Shown piece after piece: positions 14,950 to 24,140 of a DNA stretch of 29,886 nucleotides. Every line of letters begins with the position of its first letter. Positions within the stretch are counted from its first letter, which is position 1. Under the pieces are notes generated by a model, which saw nothing but the letters and a program-made list of their open reading frames with translations, was not told the DNA's origin and made no database searches. This DNA is from CAVALG01 sp963630555. Lineage in GTDB: Bacteria > Bacillota > Clostridia > Oscillospirales > Acutalibacteraceae. The position numbers and the translations under genes are program-made. The stretch covers positions 1-29,886 of the forward strand of contig CAVGND010000019.1 in assembly GCA_963630555.1 (NCBI GenBank), given 5' to 3'.

Positions 14950-14996
14950 ATATATAAACAAAAATGCATAACATTATTTTCAGAGGGAGTGATTCA

Positions 14997-15458
14997 TTGG
15001 AAAAATTAAGACGGAAAAACGGTTTTTACCTTAATATTCTTTCGCGTTCATTTGTTCACGCGGTAAATGAGCAGTTGGAGGATACGGGTGTTACCACACC
15101 GCAGTCGCGGGTACTTTTGTTTATTGCCAAACGCGGCGACAAACCGACATATCAAAATGATGTTGAGCAAAGAATGTGGCTTCGCCCGTCAACCATCAGC
15201 GCTATAATATCAAATTTAGAGAAGAACGGATTCATCACCAAAGAATCCGGCGATGATAAGCGCTATAAGCGTTTGGTGCTTACCGACCGCGGCAGGGATA
15301 TAACAGACAGAACGGAAACCGCGATGAGCAATGCGGAGCAACAACTTGTAAACGGGCTTAACCCGAAAGATGAAGCTGAACTTACCGCGCTTTTAAAGCG
15401 GCTGCTTAAAAATTTTAAGGTTGATATTGATAAAATTGAAAGGAGCCAAGACATATGA
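14997..15458 (+). CDS. MarR-family transcriptional regulator
   Basis: A 153-residue protein taken from TTG 14997, which has an AGAGGGAG site 7 bp upstream; the in-frame ATG at 14964 has none. It shows the MarR winged-helix layout: an N-terminal dimerisation helix, TPQSRVLLFIAKRG, the recognition helix in MWLRPSTISAIISNLEKNG, the wing with DDKRYKRLVLTDRGRDI and a C-terminal dimerisation helix. Such proteins release their operator when a small ligand binds. The palindrome at 14938 is its likely target. Its TGA overlaps the ATG of the first exporter gene, so regulator and exporter are co-transcribed and probably induced by an exported compound. Confidence 0.9.
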   Translation: MEKLRRKNGFYLNILSRSFVHAVNEQLEDTGVTTPQSRVLLFIAKRGDKPTYQNDVEQRMWLRPSTISAIISNLEKNGFITKESGDDKRYKRLVLTDRGRDITDRTETAMSNAEQQLVNGLNPKDEAELTALLKRLLKNFKVDIDKIERSQDI

Positions 15459-17203
15459 AAAAAATGGTGAAAAAACTTATGGGCTGCGTAAGGGAATACA
15501 GAACGGTATCCGTACTCACCCCGATACTCATAGTGGGTGAAGTGCTGCTGGAATGTGCAATCCCGTTTGTTATAGCCAAACTTATTGAAAAGATTGAGGG
15601 CGGATGCTCGGTAATCGAAACGGCAAAATTCGGTGGTGTACTTGTTATAATGGCAATATTTTCGCTGCTGTTCGGTGCGCTTGCGGGAGCGACCGCTTCA
15701 AAAGCGTCCTGCGGGTTCGCAAAAAACATACGGCATGATGTTTTTTATAAGATTCAGGATTTTTCTTTTAAAAATATCGATAAATTTTCCACGCCGTCGC
15801 TTGTTACCCGTTTAACAACAGATATTACCAACGTGCAGATGGCATATATGATGATTATAAGAATGGCGGTAAGGGGGCCGCTTATGATAATATTCTCGTT
15901 TACCATGGCGATAGTAATGGGCGGTAAACTTGCGCTTATCTATGTGCTGCTTTTGCCGATGCTCGCCTTTGCGTTTATATGCATTGTGCGTAAAGTAATG
16001 CCTATATTCCGCCGTGCATTTCGGAAATATGACCGTCTGAACGAAACGGTGCAGGAAAATGTGCGCGGTATGCGCGTTGTAAAATCCTTTGTACGCGAAA
16101 AATATGAAACCGATAAATTCACGGCGGCATCGGAAGATGTATGTATAGACCTGACAAAAGCCGAAAAAATAATAGCCCTCAACAGCCCCATACTCCAGTT
16201 GTGCATATATCTTAATATGGTGCTTATACTGTTTTTCGGTTCAAAAATAATATTAACCACGGGTTCGATGGGCGTAGGTCAACTTTCTGCCATGGTGACC
16301 TACGGTTTTCAGATATTGGCAAGCATAATGATGATTTCGATGGTGTTTGTTATGATAACAATGTCGTTGGAATCCGCCGAAAGAATTGTGGAAGTTCTTG
16401 ACGAACAGCCGACTATACGCCGCGCCGAAAATCCGATTATGCAGGTGGCTGACGGCAGCATAGATTTTGAAAACGTATCATTCAAATATTCCGAAGATGC
16501 CGAGAAAAATGCGCTTGAGGGTATCAATCTGCATATTAAATCGGGCGAAACCATAGGCATAATCGGCGGAACCGGCTCATCCAAATCCTCCCTTGTGCAG
16601 TTAATACCGCGGCTTTATGACGCAACGGGCGGCACGGTCAAGGTTGGCGGAACCGATGTTAAAAATTACGATATAGCGACACTTAGAAATGCGGTTGCGG
16701 TGGTATTGCAGAAAAACGAACTGTTTTCGGGCACAATTGCCGATAATCTGCGTTGGGGCAACCCCGACGCAACCGACGAAGAACTGCGCGAAGCCTGCAA
16801 AATGGCTGCCGCCGACGATTTTATAGAGTCGTTTCCCGATGGGTACGATACCTATATTGAGCAGGGCGGTACCAATGTTTCGGGCGGGCAGAAACAACGT
16901 ATTTGCATAGCGAGGGCATTGCTTAAAAAGCCAAAAGTGCTGATACTTGACGATTCGACCAGTGCGGTTGATACCAAGACCGACGCTATGATACGCACGG
17001 CGTTTGCTTCTTATATTCCCGAAACGACCAAAATAATAATAGCCCAGCGCATATCGTCGGTTGAGTCGGCGGATCGCATAGTAGTTATGGATGACGGTAA
17101 AATTAACGCCGTAGGCACGCACAGCGAACTGCTTGCCGAAAACGAAATATACCGTGACGTTTACGAATCGCAGAACAAGGCAGGTGTTACAGATGAGGAA
17201 TAA
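15455..17203 (+). CDS. Heterodimeric ABC exporter subunit with degenerate ATPase site
   Basis: A 582-residue half-transporter with six membrane helices (about 1-320) and an ATP-binding domain (about 335-575). The P-loop is GGTGSSKSS with Lys377, the signature is VSGGQKQR and Walker B reads LILDDS: the catalytic glutamate position is Asp500. The BmrC and TM287-type halves of heterodimeric exporters have the same substitution, giving one non-hydrolysing site. The start overlaps the MarR stop (ATGA), and the 3' end overlaps the next subunit gene. Drug or peptide efflux is likely, with the MarR protein sensing a substrate; the actual substrate is unknown. Confidence 0.9.
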   Translation: MKKMVKKLMGCVREYRTVSVLTPILIVGEVLLECAIPFVIAKLIEKIEGGCSVIETAKFGGVLVIMAIFSLLFGALAGATASKASCGFAKNIRHDVFYKIQDFSFKNIDKFSTPSLVTRLTTDITNVQMAYMMIIRMAVRGPLMIIFSFTMAIVMGGKLALIYVLLLPMLAFAFICIVRKVMPIFRRAFRKYDRLNETVQENVRGMRVVKSFVREKYETDKFTAASEDVCIDLTKAEKIIALNSPILQLCIYLNMVLILFFGSKIILTTGSMGVGQLSAMVTYGFQILASIMMISMVFVMITMSLESAERIVEVLDEQPTIRRAENPIMQVADGSIDFENVSFKYSEDAEKNALEGINLHIKSGETIGIIGGTGSSKSSLVQLIPRLYDATGGTVKVGGTDVKNYDIATLRNAVAVVLQKNELFSGTIADNLRWGNPDATDEELREACKMAAADDFIESFPDGYDTYIEQGGTNVSGGQKQRICIARALLKKPKVLILDDSTSAVDTKTDAMIRTAFASYIPETTKIIIAQRISSVESADRIVVMDDGKINAVGTHSELLAENEIYRDVYESQNKAGVTDEE

Positions 17204-19115
17204 TGCAAAAATGAAAGCCCCCGCCGACACAAAGTTGCAAAAAGGCACTTTCGGCAGGCTTATAAAATCACTTTTTAAATTTTATCCCGTCGCTATGCCG
17301 ATAGTTATAATCGCAATAATCGGCAACGCTGTTGTTTCGGCTGTACCGGCACTGTTTATGCAGAATATAATCAGTCTTATTGAGCAAGCCGTTTCCAAAC
17401 AACAAAAATGGGGCGATGTTTCGGGCAAGATAGGGCATTTTGTTTTGATACTTGCTCTGCTTTATTTGGGGTCTATCGTTTTAGGGTTTGTCTACACACG
17501 AATGATGGCGGTTCTGACGCAGGGATTTTTAAACAAAATGCGTATAAAGATGTTCGGCGGTATGCAAAAACTGCCCGTAAAATTCTTTGATACAAACAGC
17601 CACGGCGATATAATGAGTTATTATACCAATGATATCGACGCTATGCGCCAGTTGGTTTCGCAAAGTTTACCCAGCCTTCTTTCCTCAATTATAATAATTC
17701 TTACGGTGCTGTGTGTTATGCTTTATTTCAGCCTGTGGATGACGTTTGTTGTTGTCGGCGGGGTTATTATAATGATACTTGTAACCAAGCACGTGGGCGG
17801 CAATTCCTCAAAATTCTTTATCGGTCAGCAAAAATCGATTGCAAAAATTGAGGGATATGTTGAAGAAATGATGAACGGGCAGAAGGTCATAAAAGTATTC
17901 TGCCACGAGGACGCCAGCAAGGAAGGGTTTGACAGGCTTAACGAAGAGCTTTACAATAACTCGCAGCTCGCAAACAAATACGCCAATATTTTAATGCCCA
18001 TACTTAATAATATCGGCAATGTGCTTTATGTAATAGTTGCGCTTGTAGGCGGTATATTTATCGCGTCGGGGGCGGTCAACGTGTCGGCATCGGGTATGGC
18101 ATTCGGGATAAGCATTGTGGTACCGTTCCTTAATATGACCAAACAGTTTTCGGGCAATGTTTCGCAGGTATCAAGCCAAATAAACGCCGTTGTTATGGGT
18201 ACTGCAGGTGCGGGGCGTATATTTGACCTTATTGATATGCAGCCCGAAACCGACGAGGGGTATGTAACCCTTGTAAATGCCAAAGAAACCGAGAACGGAC
18301 TTGTCGAATGTAACGAGCGCACCGGCATATGGGCATGGAAACATCCCCATTCGGCTGACGGCAGCGTTACCTACACGCGGCTGTGCGGCGATGTACGCCT
18401 GCGCGAAGTCGATTTCGGATATACCGATGAAAAGTTAGTGCTTAAAAATGTTTCTATATATGCCGAGCCGGGTCAGAAAGTCGCCTTCGTAGGCGCAACC
18501 GGAGCCGGAAAAACGACCATCACAAATCTTATAAACCGTTTTTACGACATAGCCGACGGAAAAATACGCTATGACGGAATAAACATTAACAAAATCAAAA
18601 AAGCAGACCTGCGGCGGTCGCTCGGAATAGTTTTGCAGGATGTAAACCTGTTCACGGGCACGGTAATGGACAACATCCGCTACGGTAAACTTGACGCTAC
18701 GGACGAAGAATGTATAAGTGCAGCGCGCCTTGCCGGGGCTGACAGTTTTATAAGCCGCCTGCCGCAGGGGTATAACACTCCGCTTTCGGGCAACGGCGCA
18801 AACCTTTCGCAGGGGCAGCGGCAGCTGATAGCCATTGCACGCGCCGCGGTGGCCGATCCGCCCGTTATGATTATGGACGAAGCCACTTCGTCTATCGACA
18901 CACGCACAGAGGCGATCGTTCAGCGCGGAATGGACGCACTTATGAAGGGCAGGACGGTATTTGTTATAGCGCACCGCCTTTCAACCATTAAAAATTCGGA
19001 TGTTATTATGCTGCTTGACCACGGCGAAATTATCGAACGCGGCAACCACGAAGAACTTATGAAGAAAAAGGGCAAATATTATCAATTGTACACCGGTGTG
19101 TTTGAACTTGAATAA
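17193..19115 (+). CDS. Heterodimeric ABC exporter subunit with canonical ATPase site
   Basis: A 640-residue partner of the preceding subunit, taken from ATG 17193 (AGGCAGGTG upstream, 11-bp overlap with the previous gene); ATG 17211 behind GAGGAAT is a possible alternative. It has a cytoplasmic N-terminal extension of about 45 residues, six membrane helices, and a linker insertion (about 365-405) before the ATP-binding domain. The P-loop GATGAGKTT has Lys440, the signature is LSQGQRQL and Walker B is MIMDEATSSID with catalytic Glu563, followed by the H-loop AHRLST. This is the hydrolysing half. The asymmetric pair is typical of BmrCD and LmrCD-type multidrug exporters. No terminator was found directly after it, and the DrrA-like gene starts 110 bp downstream. 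Confidence 0.9.
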   Translation: MRNNAKMKAPADTKLQKGTFGRLIKSLFKFYPVAMPIVIIAIIGNAVVSAVPALFMQNIISLIEQAVSKQQKWGDVSGKIGHFVLILALLYLGSIVLGFVYTRMMAVLTQGFLNKMRIKMFGGMQKLPVKFFDTNSHGDIMSYYTNDIDAMRQLVSQSLPSLLSSIIIILTVLCVMLYFSLWMTFVVVGGVIIMILVTKHVGGNSSKFFIGQQKSIAKIEGYVEEMMNGQKVIKVFCHEDASKEGFDRLNEELYNNSQLANKYANILMPILNNIGNVLYVIVALVGGIFIASGAVNVSASGMAFGISIVVPFLNMTKQFSGNVSQVSSQINAVVMGTAGAGRIFDLIDMQPETDEGYVTLVNAKETENGLVECNERTGIWAWKHPHSADGSVTYTRLCGDVRLREVDFGYTDEKLVLKNVSIYAEPGQKVAFVGATGAGKTTITNLINRFYDIADGKIRYDGININKIKKADLRRSLGIVLQDVNLFTGTVMDNIRYGKLDATDEECISAARLAGADSFISRLPQGYNTPLSGNGANLSQGQRQLIAIARAAVADPPVMIMDEATSSIDTRTEAIVQRGMDALMKGRTVFVIAHRLSTIKNSDVIMLLDHGEIIERGNHEELMKKKGKYYQLYTGVFELE

Positions 19116-19225
19116 ATTTTATTCTGCACCTGTTCCGAAAATGCGGGAGCGGAATTTATGCGTTGACATTTATTTACAGGGCGAACCAAGCCCGATGATT
19201 ACACGGGTAACGGAGGGATGAACTG

Positions 19226-20152
19226 ATGACGGAAAAAGTTATTGAGATAAAAGGGCTTAATAAATCGTTTGGCGATATCCGCGCGGTGAACAACCTGTCT
19301 TTTTGCGTCAAAAAAGGCGAATTATTCGCTTTTTTGGGTGTTAACGGCGCCGGAAAAAGCACTGCACTTTCGGTGATTTGCGGTCAATTATCTCGCGACA
19401 GCGGCTGCGTTACGGTCTGCGGCAGGGATATAGACAAAGATTTAAGCGAAATTACCGCCAAAATCGGTATGGTATTTCAAAACTGTGTGCTTGACACGGC
19501 GCTTACGGTGAAAGACAATCTTAAAAGCCGCGCCGCCCTTTACGGCATAACGGGCAGCCGATTTGAAAAGCGACTTGCCGAGTTGGCGGAAACTTTGCAA
19601 TTCGGCGACCTGCTTAACCGCACGCTCGGAAAATTATCGGGCGGACAGCGGCGGCGCATAGACATAGCACGTGCACTTTTGCACCGCCCGGAAATACTGA
19701 TACTTGACGAGCCTACCACGGGGCTTGACCCGCAAACGAGAAAACTTTTATGGGATGTTATAAGCAATTTGCGCCGTGAAAACGGTATGACCGTACTGCT
19801 TACCACGCACTATATGGAGGAAGCGGCGGACGCGGACTATGTTGTGATAATTGACGGCGGACATATTGCGGCAGAAGGCACTCCGCTTGATCTTAAAAAC
19901 CGATACACGGGCGATTTTGTGACCTTATACGGTGTTGACGAAGCGGCGGTAAAACCGCTCGGTGCACGGTACGAAACGCTTAAAAATGCGGTACGAATAT
20001 CGGTTCCGGACACGGCGACTGCCACAAAACTTATAGTCGAAAACCCGCAATTGTTTAAAGATTATGAGGTAACAAAAGGAAAAATGGACGATGTATTCCT
20101 TGCCGCGACCGGAAAAAAACTTACGGGAGGCGATGATGTTGACAGGGCTTAA
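19226..20152 (+). CDS. ABC-2-type transporter ATP-binding protein (DrrA-like)
   Basis: A 308-residue ATPase. It has a P-loop GVNGAGKST with Lys44, the signature LSGGQRRRIDIARAL, Walker B LILDEPTTGLD and the H-loop TTHYMEEA, then a C-terminal accessory domain of about 80 residues ending in DDVFLAATGKKL, as in DrrA, NatA and CcmA-like proteins. The GGAGGGATG site fits ATG 19226. It overlaps the permease gene by 17 bp. The 110-bp gap to the exporter has a TTGACA at 19163 but no credible -10 box, so it may be read from the MarR promoter. Substrates in this family include drugs, lipids and sodium; none can be chosen here. Confidence 0.9.
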   Translation: MTEKVIEIKGLNKSFGDIRAVNNLSFCVKKGELFAFLGVNGAGKSTALSVICGQLSRDSGCVTVCGRDIDKDLSEITAKIGMVFQNCVLDTALTVKDNLKSRAALYGITGSRFEKRLAELAETLQFGDLLNRTLGKLSGGQRRRIDIARALLHRPEILILDEPTTGLDPQTRKLLWDVISNLRRENGMTVLLTTHYMEEAADADYVVIIDGGHIAAEGTPLDLKNRYTGDFVTLYGVDEAAVKPLGARYETLKNAVRISVPDTATATKLIVENPQLFKDYEVTKGKMDDVFLAATGKKLTGGDDVDRA

Positions 20153-21035
20153 ACAACTGACCGTGCGTAACTGCAAACTCTATTTTAAAGACAAGGCTGT
20201 ATTTTTTTCATCCCTTATCACCCCGATAATACTGCTTGTGCTTTACGGCACATTTTTATCGGATATATTCCACGACAGCCTTACGGCAATGTTGGGCGGA
20301 TTTACCAATGTGCCCGAAAGGGTTATAAGCGGCGCGGTTGCATGTCAACTTTTCTCGGCACTTTTGGCAATATCCTCTATAACCGTATCATTTTGCGGCA
20401 ATATGATTATGGTAAACGATAAAGTTACGGGGGCACGACGGGATTTAACGGTAACGCCCGTAAAGCGCTCAACCTTGGCACTGAGTTACTATTTATCCAC
20501 CCTTGCTTCCACCCTTATAATCTGCTTTGCGGCAACGGCTATTTGCCTTGTATACATAGGGATAAAGGGATTTTATATGTCGGTAAGCGATATTCTTCTG
20601 TGTCTGCTTGATATATTGCTTTTAACCCTGTTCGGGACGGCTTTCTCGTCGGTTGTGAACTTCTTTTTATCGTCGCAGGGGCAGATATCGGCGGTAGGCA
20701 CCATAGTAAGCGCAGGCTACGGGTTTATATGCGGCGCATATATGCCGATATCGCAGTTCGGCAGCGGTTTGCAAAAGGTATTAAGTTTTCTGCCGGGAAC
20801 GTACGGAACAAGCCTTTTACGCAACCACGCGCTTAAAGGGGCAATCGGGGAAATTAAGAAAAGCGGGCTGCCCGATGTCGGAATAAAAGCGCTTGAAGAT
20901 ATGCTTGACTGTAACCTTTACTTTTTCGGCAAACAGGTACCGGTGTCAGCAATGTACGGTGTTTTAATCGGCGGAACGGCACTGCTTATGGGTATATATG
21001 TTTTGCTCAACATTCTTAAAAAACGCATCAGTTAA
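20136..21035 (+). CDS. ABC-2-type permease (DrrB-like)
   Basis: A 299-residue membrane protein with six predicted helices: about 25-47, 70-95, 110-140, 145-170, 175-205 and 265-290. The start is ATG 20136, five bases after GGGAGG; the ATG directly before it is too close. The domain contains the DRR-type ABC2 pattern, including NDKVTGARRDLTVTPVKRST after helix 2 and the GYGFICGAYMPISQFG segment. With the overlapping ATPase gene it forms a two-gene exporter. A bidirectional terminator follows about 90 bp downstream. Confidence 0.88.
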   Translation: MLTGLKQLTVRNCKLYFKDKAVFFSSLITPIILLVLYGTFLSDIFHDSLTAMLGGFTNVPERVISGAVACQLFSALLAISSITVSFCGNMIMVNDKVTGARRDLTVTPVKRSTLALSYYLSTLASTLIICFAATAICLVYIGIKGFYMSVSDILLCLLDILLLTLFGTAFSSVVNFFLSSQGQISAVGTIVSAGYGFICGAYMPISQFGSGLQKVLSFLPGTYGTSLLRNHALKGAIGEIKKSGLPDVGIKALEDMLDCNLYFFGKQVPVSAMYGVLIGGTALLMGIYVLLNILKKRIS

Positions 21036-21121
21036 TAAGATGCTTAAATAAAATTGAACATTCCCCCTGTCAAAACACAGCGTTTTATATGTCGCAACCG
21101 TGCGTTCGAAGTCTGCATAAA

Positions 21122-21155
21122 TAAAAATCCACCGATTGAATCGGTGGTTTTTATT
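21122..21155. terminator. Bidirectional terminator between the ABC-2 permease and yitT-like genes
   Basis: CCACCGATTGAATCGGTGG (21129-21147) folds on itself, with A5 before it and T5 after it. It can end transcription from both sides, fitting the convergent genes. Confidence 0.9.
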
Positions 21156-21174
21156 TACCGTTTTATTGTATTTT

Positions 21175-22038
21175 TTACATTCGCCTGAAACCGCGGCCCA
21201 GTATTTCACCTACATCGCTCACCGTGATAAATGCGTCGGGATCACTCTCCTTAACGGCGGCAAGCACGGCGGCTATTTCGTGACGGCGCACAGCGCACAT
21301 TACCATTGTTTTATCTTCCCCCGTAAAGCCGCCTTTGACGGGTATGCGAGTAACTCCGCGTACAAGCGAATTCATTATAGCGTTGCAGACTGCGTCTGCA
21401 TTTGAGGTGATTATATGCACGGATTTTCCGCTGTCGGCACCGTAGACCAAGGTATCGACAATACGGGTCTGGACAAACATTGAAACAATTGAATAAAGCA
21501 CAGAGTCAAGTTTACCGTAGGCTAAATATGCCATTGTAAGTACGACTGCGTCAAGCAGCAGCATAACCCTGCCGATTGAAATATGGGGCTTGCGTTTCGC
21601 TATGATTTTTGCCAAAACATCGACGCCGCCCGTGGTCGCGCCGCGAAGGAAGACCGCCGCAAGACCGCCGCCCATCATAACTCCGCCTGCAATACAGGAA
21701 AGCATTATATCGTTGCCGTTATATTTCGGTAAATATTTTTGAAAAACATCTGTCAATATACCGCTTGCTAAAATTCCCGCCAACGTTTTAATTATAAATT
21801 CATCACCGAACTGCCGCCGCCCCGCAATAACTATGGGGATATTAAGCACAATCACGGTTAAGCCTATTGGGATATAGGCGTTCATATAGTTTAAAATTGC
21901 GGCAATACCGGTAAGTCCGCCGGGCGTCAAGCGGCAGGGCTGAATAAATATAATAAATCCTGCGGAATAAATCACGCACCCTGCAAGGATAAAAAATCCG
22001 TCAATCATTGCGGTTTTAATTTTTGCAAACTTTCCCAT
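21175..22038 (-). CDS. YitT-family membrane protein
   Basis: A 287-residue protein with five or six helices in its first 200 residues (for example GFFILAGCVIYSAGFIIFI, then PGGLTGIAAIL) and a cytoplasmic DUF2179 domain (about 200-287) with VHIITSNADAV, RGVTRIPVKGGFTGEDKTMV and DPDAFITVSDV. The FLRGATTGGVDVLAKI block is characteristic. The molecular function of YitT proteins is not established. The ATG follows AGGGGTGAG. It is the last gene of the minus-strand group, 11 bp after the Mini-III gene. Confidence 0.9.
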   Translation of the reverse strand: MGKFAKIKTAMIDGFFILAGCVIYSAGFIIFIQPCRLTPGGLTGIAAILNYMNAYIPIGLTVIVLNIPIVIAGRRQFGDEFIIKTLAGILASGILTDVFQKYLPKYNGNDIMLSCIAGGVMMGGGLAAVFLRGATTGGVDVLAKIIAKRKPHISIGRVMLLLDAVVLTMAYLAYGKLDSVLYSIVSMFVQTRIVDTLVYGADSGKSVHIITSNADAVCNAIMNSLVRGVTRIPVKGGFTGEDKTMVMCAVRRHEIAAVLAAVKESDPDAFITVSDVGEILGRGFRRM

Positions 22039-22049
22039 TAGCTCACCCC

Positions 22050-22436
22050 TTATTTATTATCCCCGTTTATATTATCCCATATCAGCGAAAAAAGCACATT
22101 TATTCTGTTATGTTTTTCCTTTAAATAAAGCCAGCCGAACAATGCCTCGACTCCTGTTGCACAGTGATAGGTTTTTGATGTGGCTGATTTGGGCAGCGAA
22201 CCGGCATGCCGATTTCTGCCGCGGCGATAAACGGCAAGTTCCTCCTCGGTCAGGCAGGGCTCTATTATTTCAAATGCCCTTTCCTGCGCCGAAGCGCGTA
22301 CAAGATCGACCGACATTGAATGCAGTTTACCCGACGGGCGGTTTATTACGGCAAGCCGTTCCCTTACAAGAAGGCTGTATACCGCGTCACCCAAAAAGGC
22401 AAGATTTGAAACATTTAAGGTGTTTGGTTCTGTCAT
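22050..22436 (-). CDS. mrnC: Mini-ribonuclease III
   Basis: A 128-residue protein consisting only of the RNase III catalytic domain, without the double-stranded RNA-binding domain. The signature LAFLGDAVYSLLVRE near the N-terminus holds the catalytic Asp17, and GVEALFGWLYL near the C-terminus holds the second acidic site. The RGRNRHAGSLPKSAT loop is typical of Mini-III, which matures 23S rRNA in Bacillota. A GGAGAGA site precedes the ATG. It lies 20 bp after the cardiolipin synthase gene. In Bacillus it is next to cysS, so this context is different. Confidence 0.92.
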   Translation of the reverse strand: MTEPNTLNVSNLAFLGDAVYSLLVRERLAVINRPSGKLHSMSVDLVRASAQERAFEIIEPCLTEEELAVYRRGRNRHAGSLPKSATSKTYHCATGVEALFGWLYLKEKHNRINVLFSLIWDNINGDNK

Positions 22437-22456
22437 ATTTTATCTCTCCGAAAAAA

Positions 22457-23998
22457 TTACATAAACGGCGCAAACAGGTGCAGTATGAACTGTTTGGCTT
22501 TGAGCGACATGGGGCGTTTTTCCCATTCGGACAATGTAATTTCTTCCGAATCTTCCATTATCCGCAGCATATGACGCTTAATATCCCCGACGGCACGGAC
22601 ATTACACATCCACGCGCCGCACTCAAAATTATAATAAAAACTGCGGTAGTCCATATTTACCGTGCCCACGGTGGCAACGCTGTCATCCGATACAAAAAGT
22701 TTTGAATGTATAAATCCGGGAGTAAACTCGTATACCTTTACGCCCGATTCAAGCAATTGTTCATAATAATATTGGGTAACGGGGTGAACATACCACTTGT
22801 CCCACTTTTTAGGCGTAATTATCCGAACATCAATGCCCGAACGGGCAGCGCCGCAGACTGCGGCAGTCATCTCGCTGTCAAGCACCAGATAAGGCGAAGC
22901 AATGTAAACATAATCTTTTGCGGAATTAAGCATCTGCATATAAAGTCCGCCGCCCGGATTACGGTCATGGTCAAGAGGCGAAACGCTGTACGGTTGAACA
23001 AACCCTTCACATTTAGGGAATATTTCAACCATATATTTTTCGTAATTAACGGACTTTTTGCGGCTGTTTATCGCGTTCCACATTTCTATAAACATAACGG
23101 TGAAACTGCGTACGGCGTCGCCTTTAAAACAGGCGCCGCAATCCATCCAATAGCCGAATCTTTCAAGTTTGTTTATATATTCATCGCCTATATTAAGTCC
23201 GCCCGTAAAAGCGGTTTTACCGTCAATAACAACTATTTTGCGGTGATTACGGTTGTTAAGAAAAATATCGAACGACGGTCGAATGGGATTAAATACGCTG
23301 TAACTTATTCCTGCCTCGCGCAGATTTTTTTTGAATTTTTTATACTGCCGTGCGGCAGAGCCGAAATCATCAAAAATTATTTTTACCTCTACCCCGTCCC
23401 GAACTTTTTGCTTTAAAACAGAAAAAATTTCATCCCACATTTCGCCTTCCGCAAGAATATAGAATTCAAGAAAGATATACTTTTGTGCGGTGCGGAGTTC
23501 TTCAATCAGTCGCGGCAAAAACACTTCGCCCGGAGAAAGGTATTCCACCTCTGTATTCGTATAAAGCGGATATCCGCTTTCTTTGGTTAAAAAGACCGAC
23601 TGCCGCCAATGAAAAACATCGGCGTAGCGCAGGCGCTTTTCGGTTTCGGGATCACGCCGCAAAAAAGAAGCCGAGCGCCTTTTTTGCAGCCGCAGCCGTT
23701 TTTTAAACGCCGGTACGGTCATGCTTGTGTTCCAAATAAAATATACGGGAACGGAAAATACGGGAAAAATCAGGATGAATATTATCCACGCCATTTTGTG
23801 GCTGGGATTGCCGCGTTTACCGACAATTGATATTACAAGCAATATACTTATCACCTGAAAAACGGCGTTTACCCAAACCGCCCAGTGCGAAAAGCGATAA
23901 ACAAGGACGACAAGAAAAACAAACTGTAAAAGCATAAAAAAACAGGAAATTACAATTTTATCGGGTATGCCGCCCCATCTTTTATGTTGGTGTTTCAT
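22457..23998 (-). CDS. cls: Cardiolipin synthase
   Basis: A 513-residue phospholipase D-superfamily enzyme that joins two phosphatidylglycerols. The start is ATG 23998, behind AAAGGATGG; the longer in-frame reading from 24034 has no ribosome-binding site. Two or three membrane helices (about 15-90, including AWIIFILIFPVFSVPVYFIW) anchor it. Two HKD motifs are present, HRKIVVIDG and HSKLFVSDD, each followed by the usual glycine- and asparagine-rich segment (FTGGLNIGD, VGTVNMD). It is encoded between an M14 peptidase gene (142 bp upstream) and mrnC. Confidence 0.92.
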   Translation of the reverse strand: MKHQHKRWGGIPDKIVISCFFMLLQFVFLVVLVYRFSHWAVWVNAVFQVISILLVISIVGKRGNPSHKMAWIIFILIFPVFSVPVYFIWNTSMTVPAFKKRLRLQKRRSASFLRRDPETEKRLRYADVFHWRQSVFLTKESGYPLYTNTEVEYLSPGEVFLPRLIEELRTAQKYIFLEFYILAEGEMWDEIFSVLKQKVRDGVEVKIIFDDFGSAARQYKKFKKNLREAGISYSVFNPIRPSFDIFLNNRNHRKIVVIDGKTAFTGGLNIGDEYINKLERFGYWMDCGACFKGDAVRSFTVMFIEMWNAINSRKKSVNYEKYMVEIFPKCEGFVQPYSVSPLDHDRNPGGGLYMQMLNSAKDYVYIASPYLVLDSEMTAAVCGAARSGIDVRIITPKKWDKWYVHPVTQYYYEQLLESGVKVYEFTPGFIHSKLFVSDDSVATVGTVNMDYRSFYYNFECGAWMCNVRAVGDIKRHMLRIMEDSEEITLSEWEKRPMSLKAKQFILHLFAPFM

Positions 23999-24140
23999 TT
24001 TTCGCCATCCTTTCCGATTTCTGCGTATTTCCATTAATATTTTACCACATTCTTCGTTTTTTTCAACACTGTTTTTGTTATACGGCTGCCGTTTTGTTTT
24101 CTCATTCCGTCCGCTGAATTTCCCATCGCTTTTATACTCG

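Noticed and set aside
16601..17248. A 215-codon minus-strand ORF
   Set aside because: It is a complement-strand shadow of the first exporter subunit, which has full ABC motifs and proper start signals.
18435..18974. A 179-codon minus-strand ORF
   Set aside because: It is a shadow of the second exporter ATPase domain, with no ribosome-binding site or family features.
19163..19192. Promoter before the DrrA-like gene
   Set aside because: TTGACA is present, but no acceptable -10 hexamer follows at 16-18 bp.
22142..23706. Several long plus-strand ORFs (187, 236 and 118 codons)
   Set aside because: They lie opposite the Mini-III and cardiolipin synthase genes, whose catalytic motifs prove the minus strand is coding.
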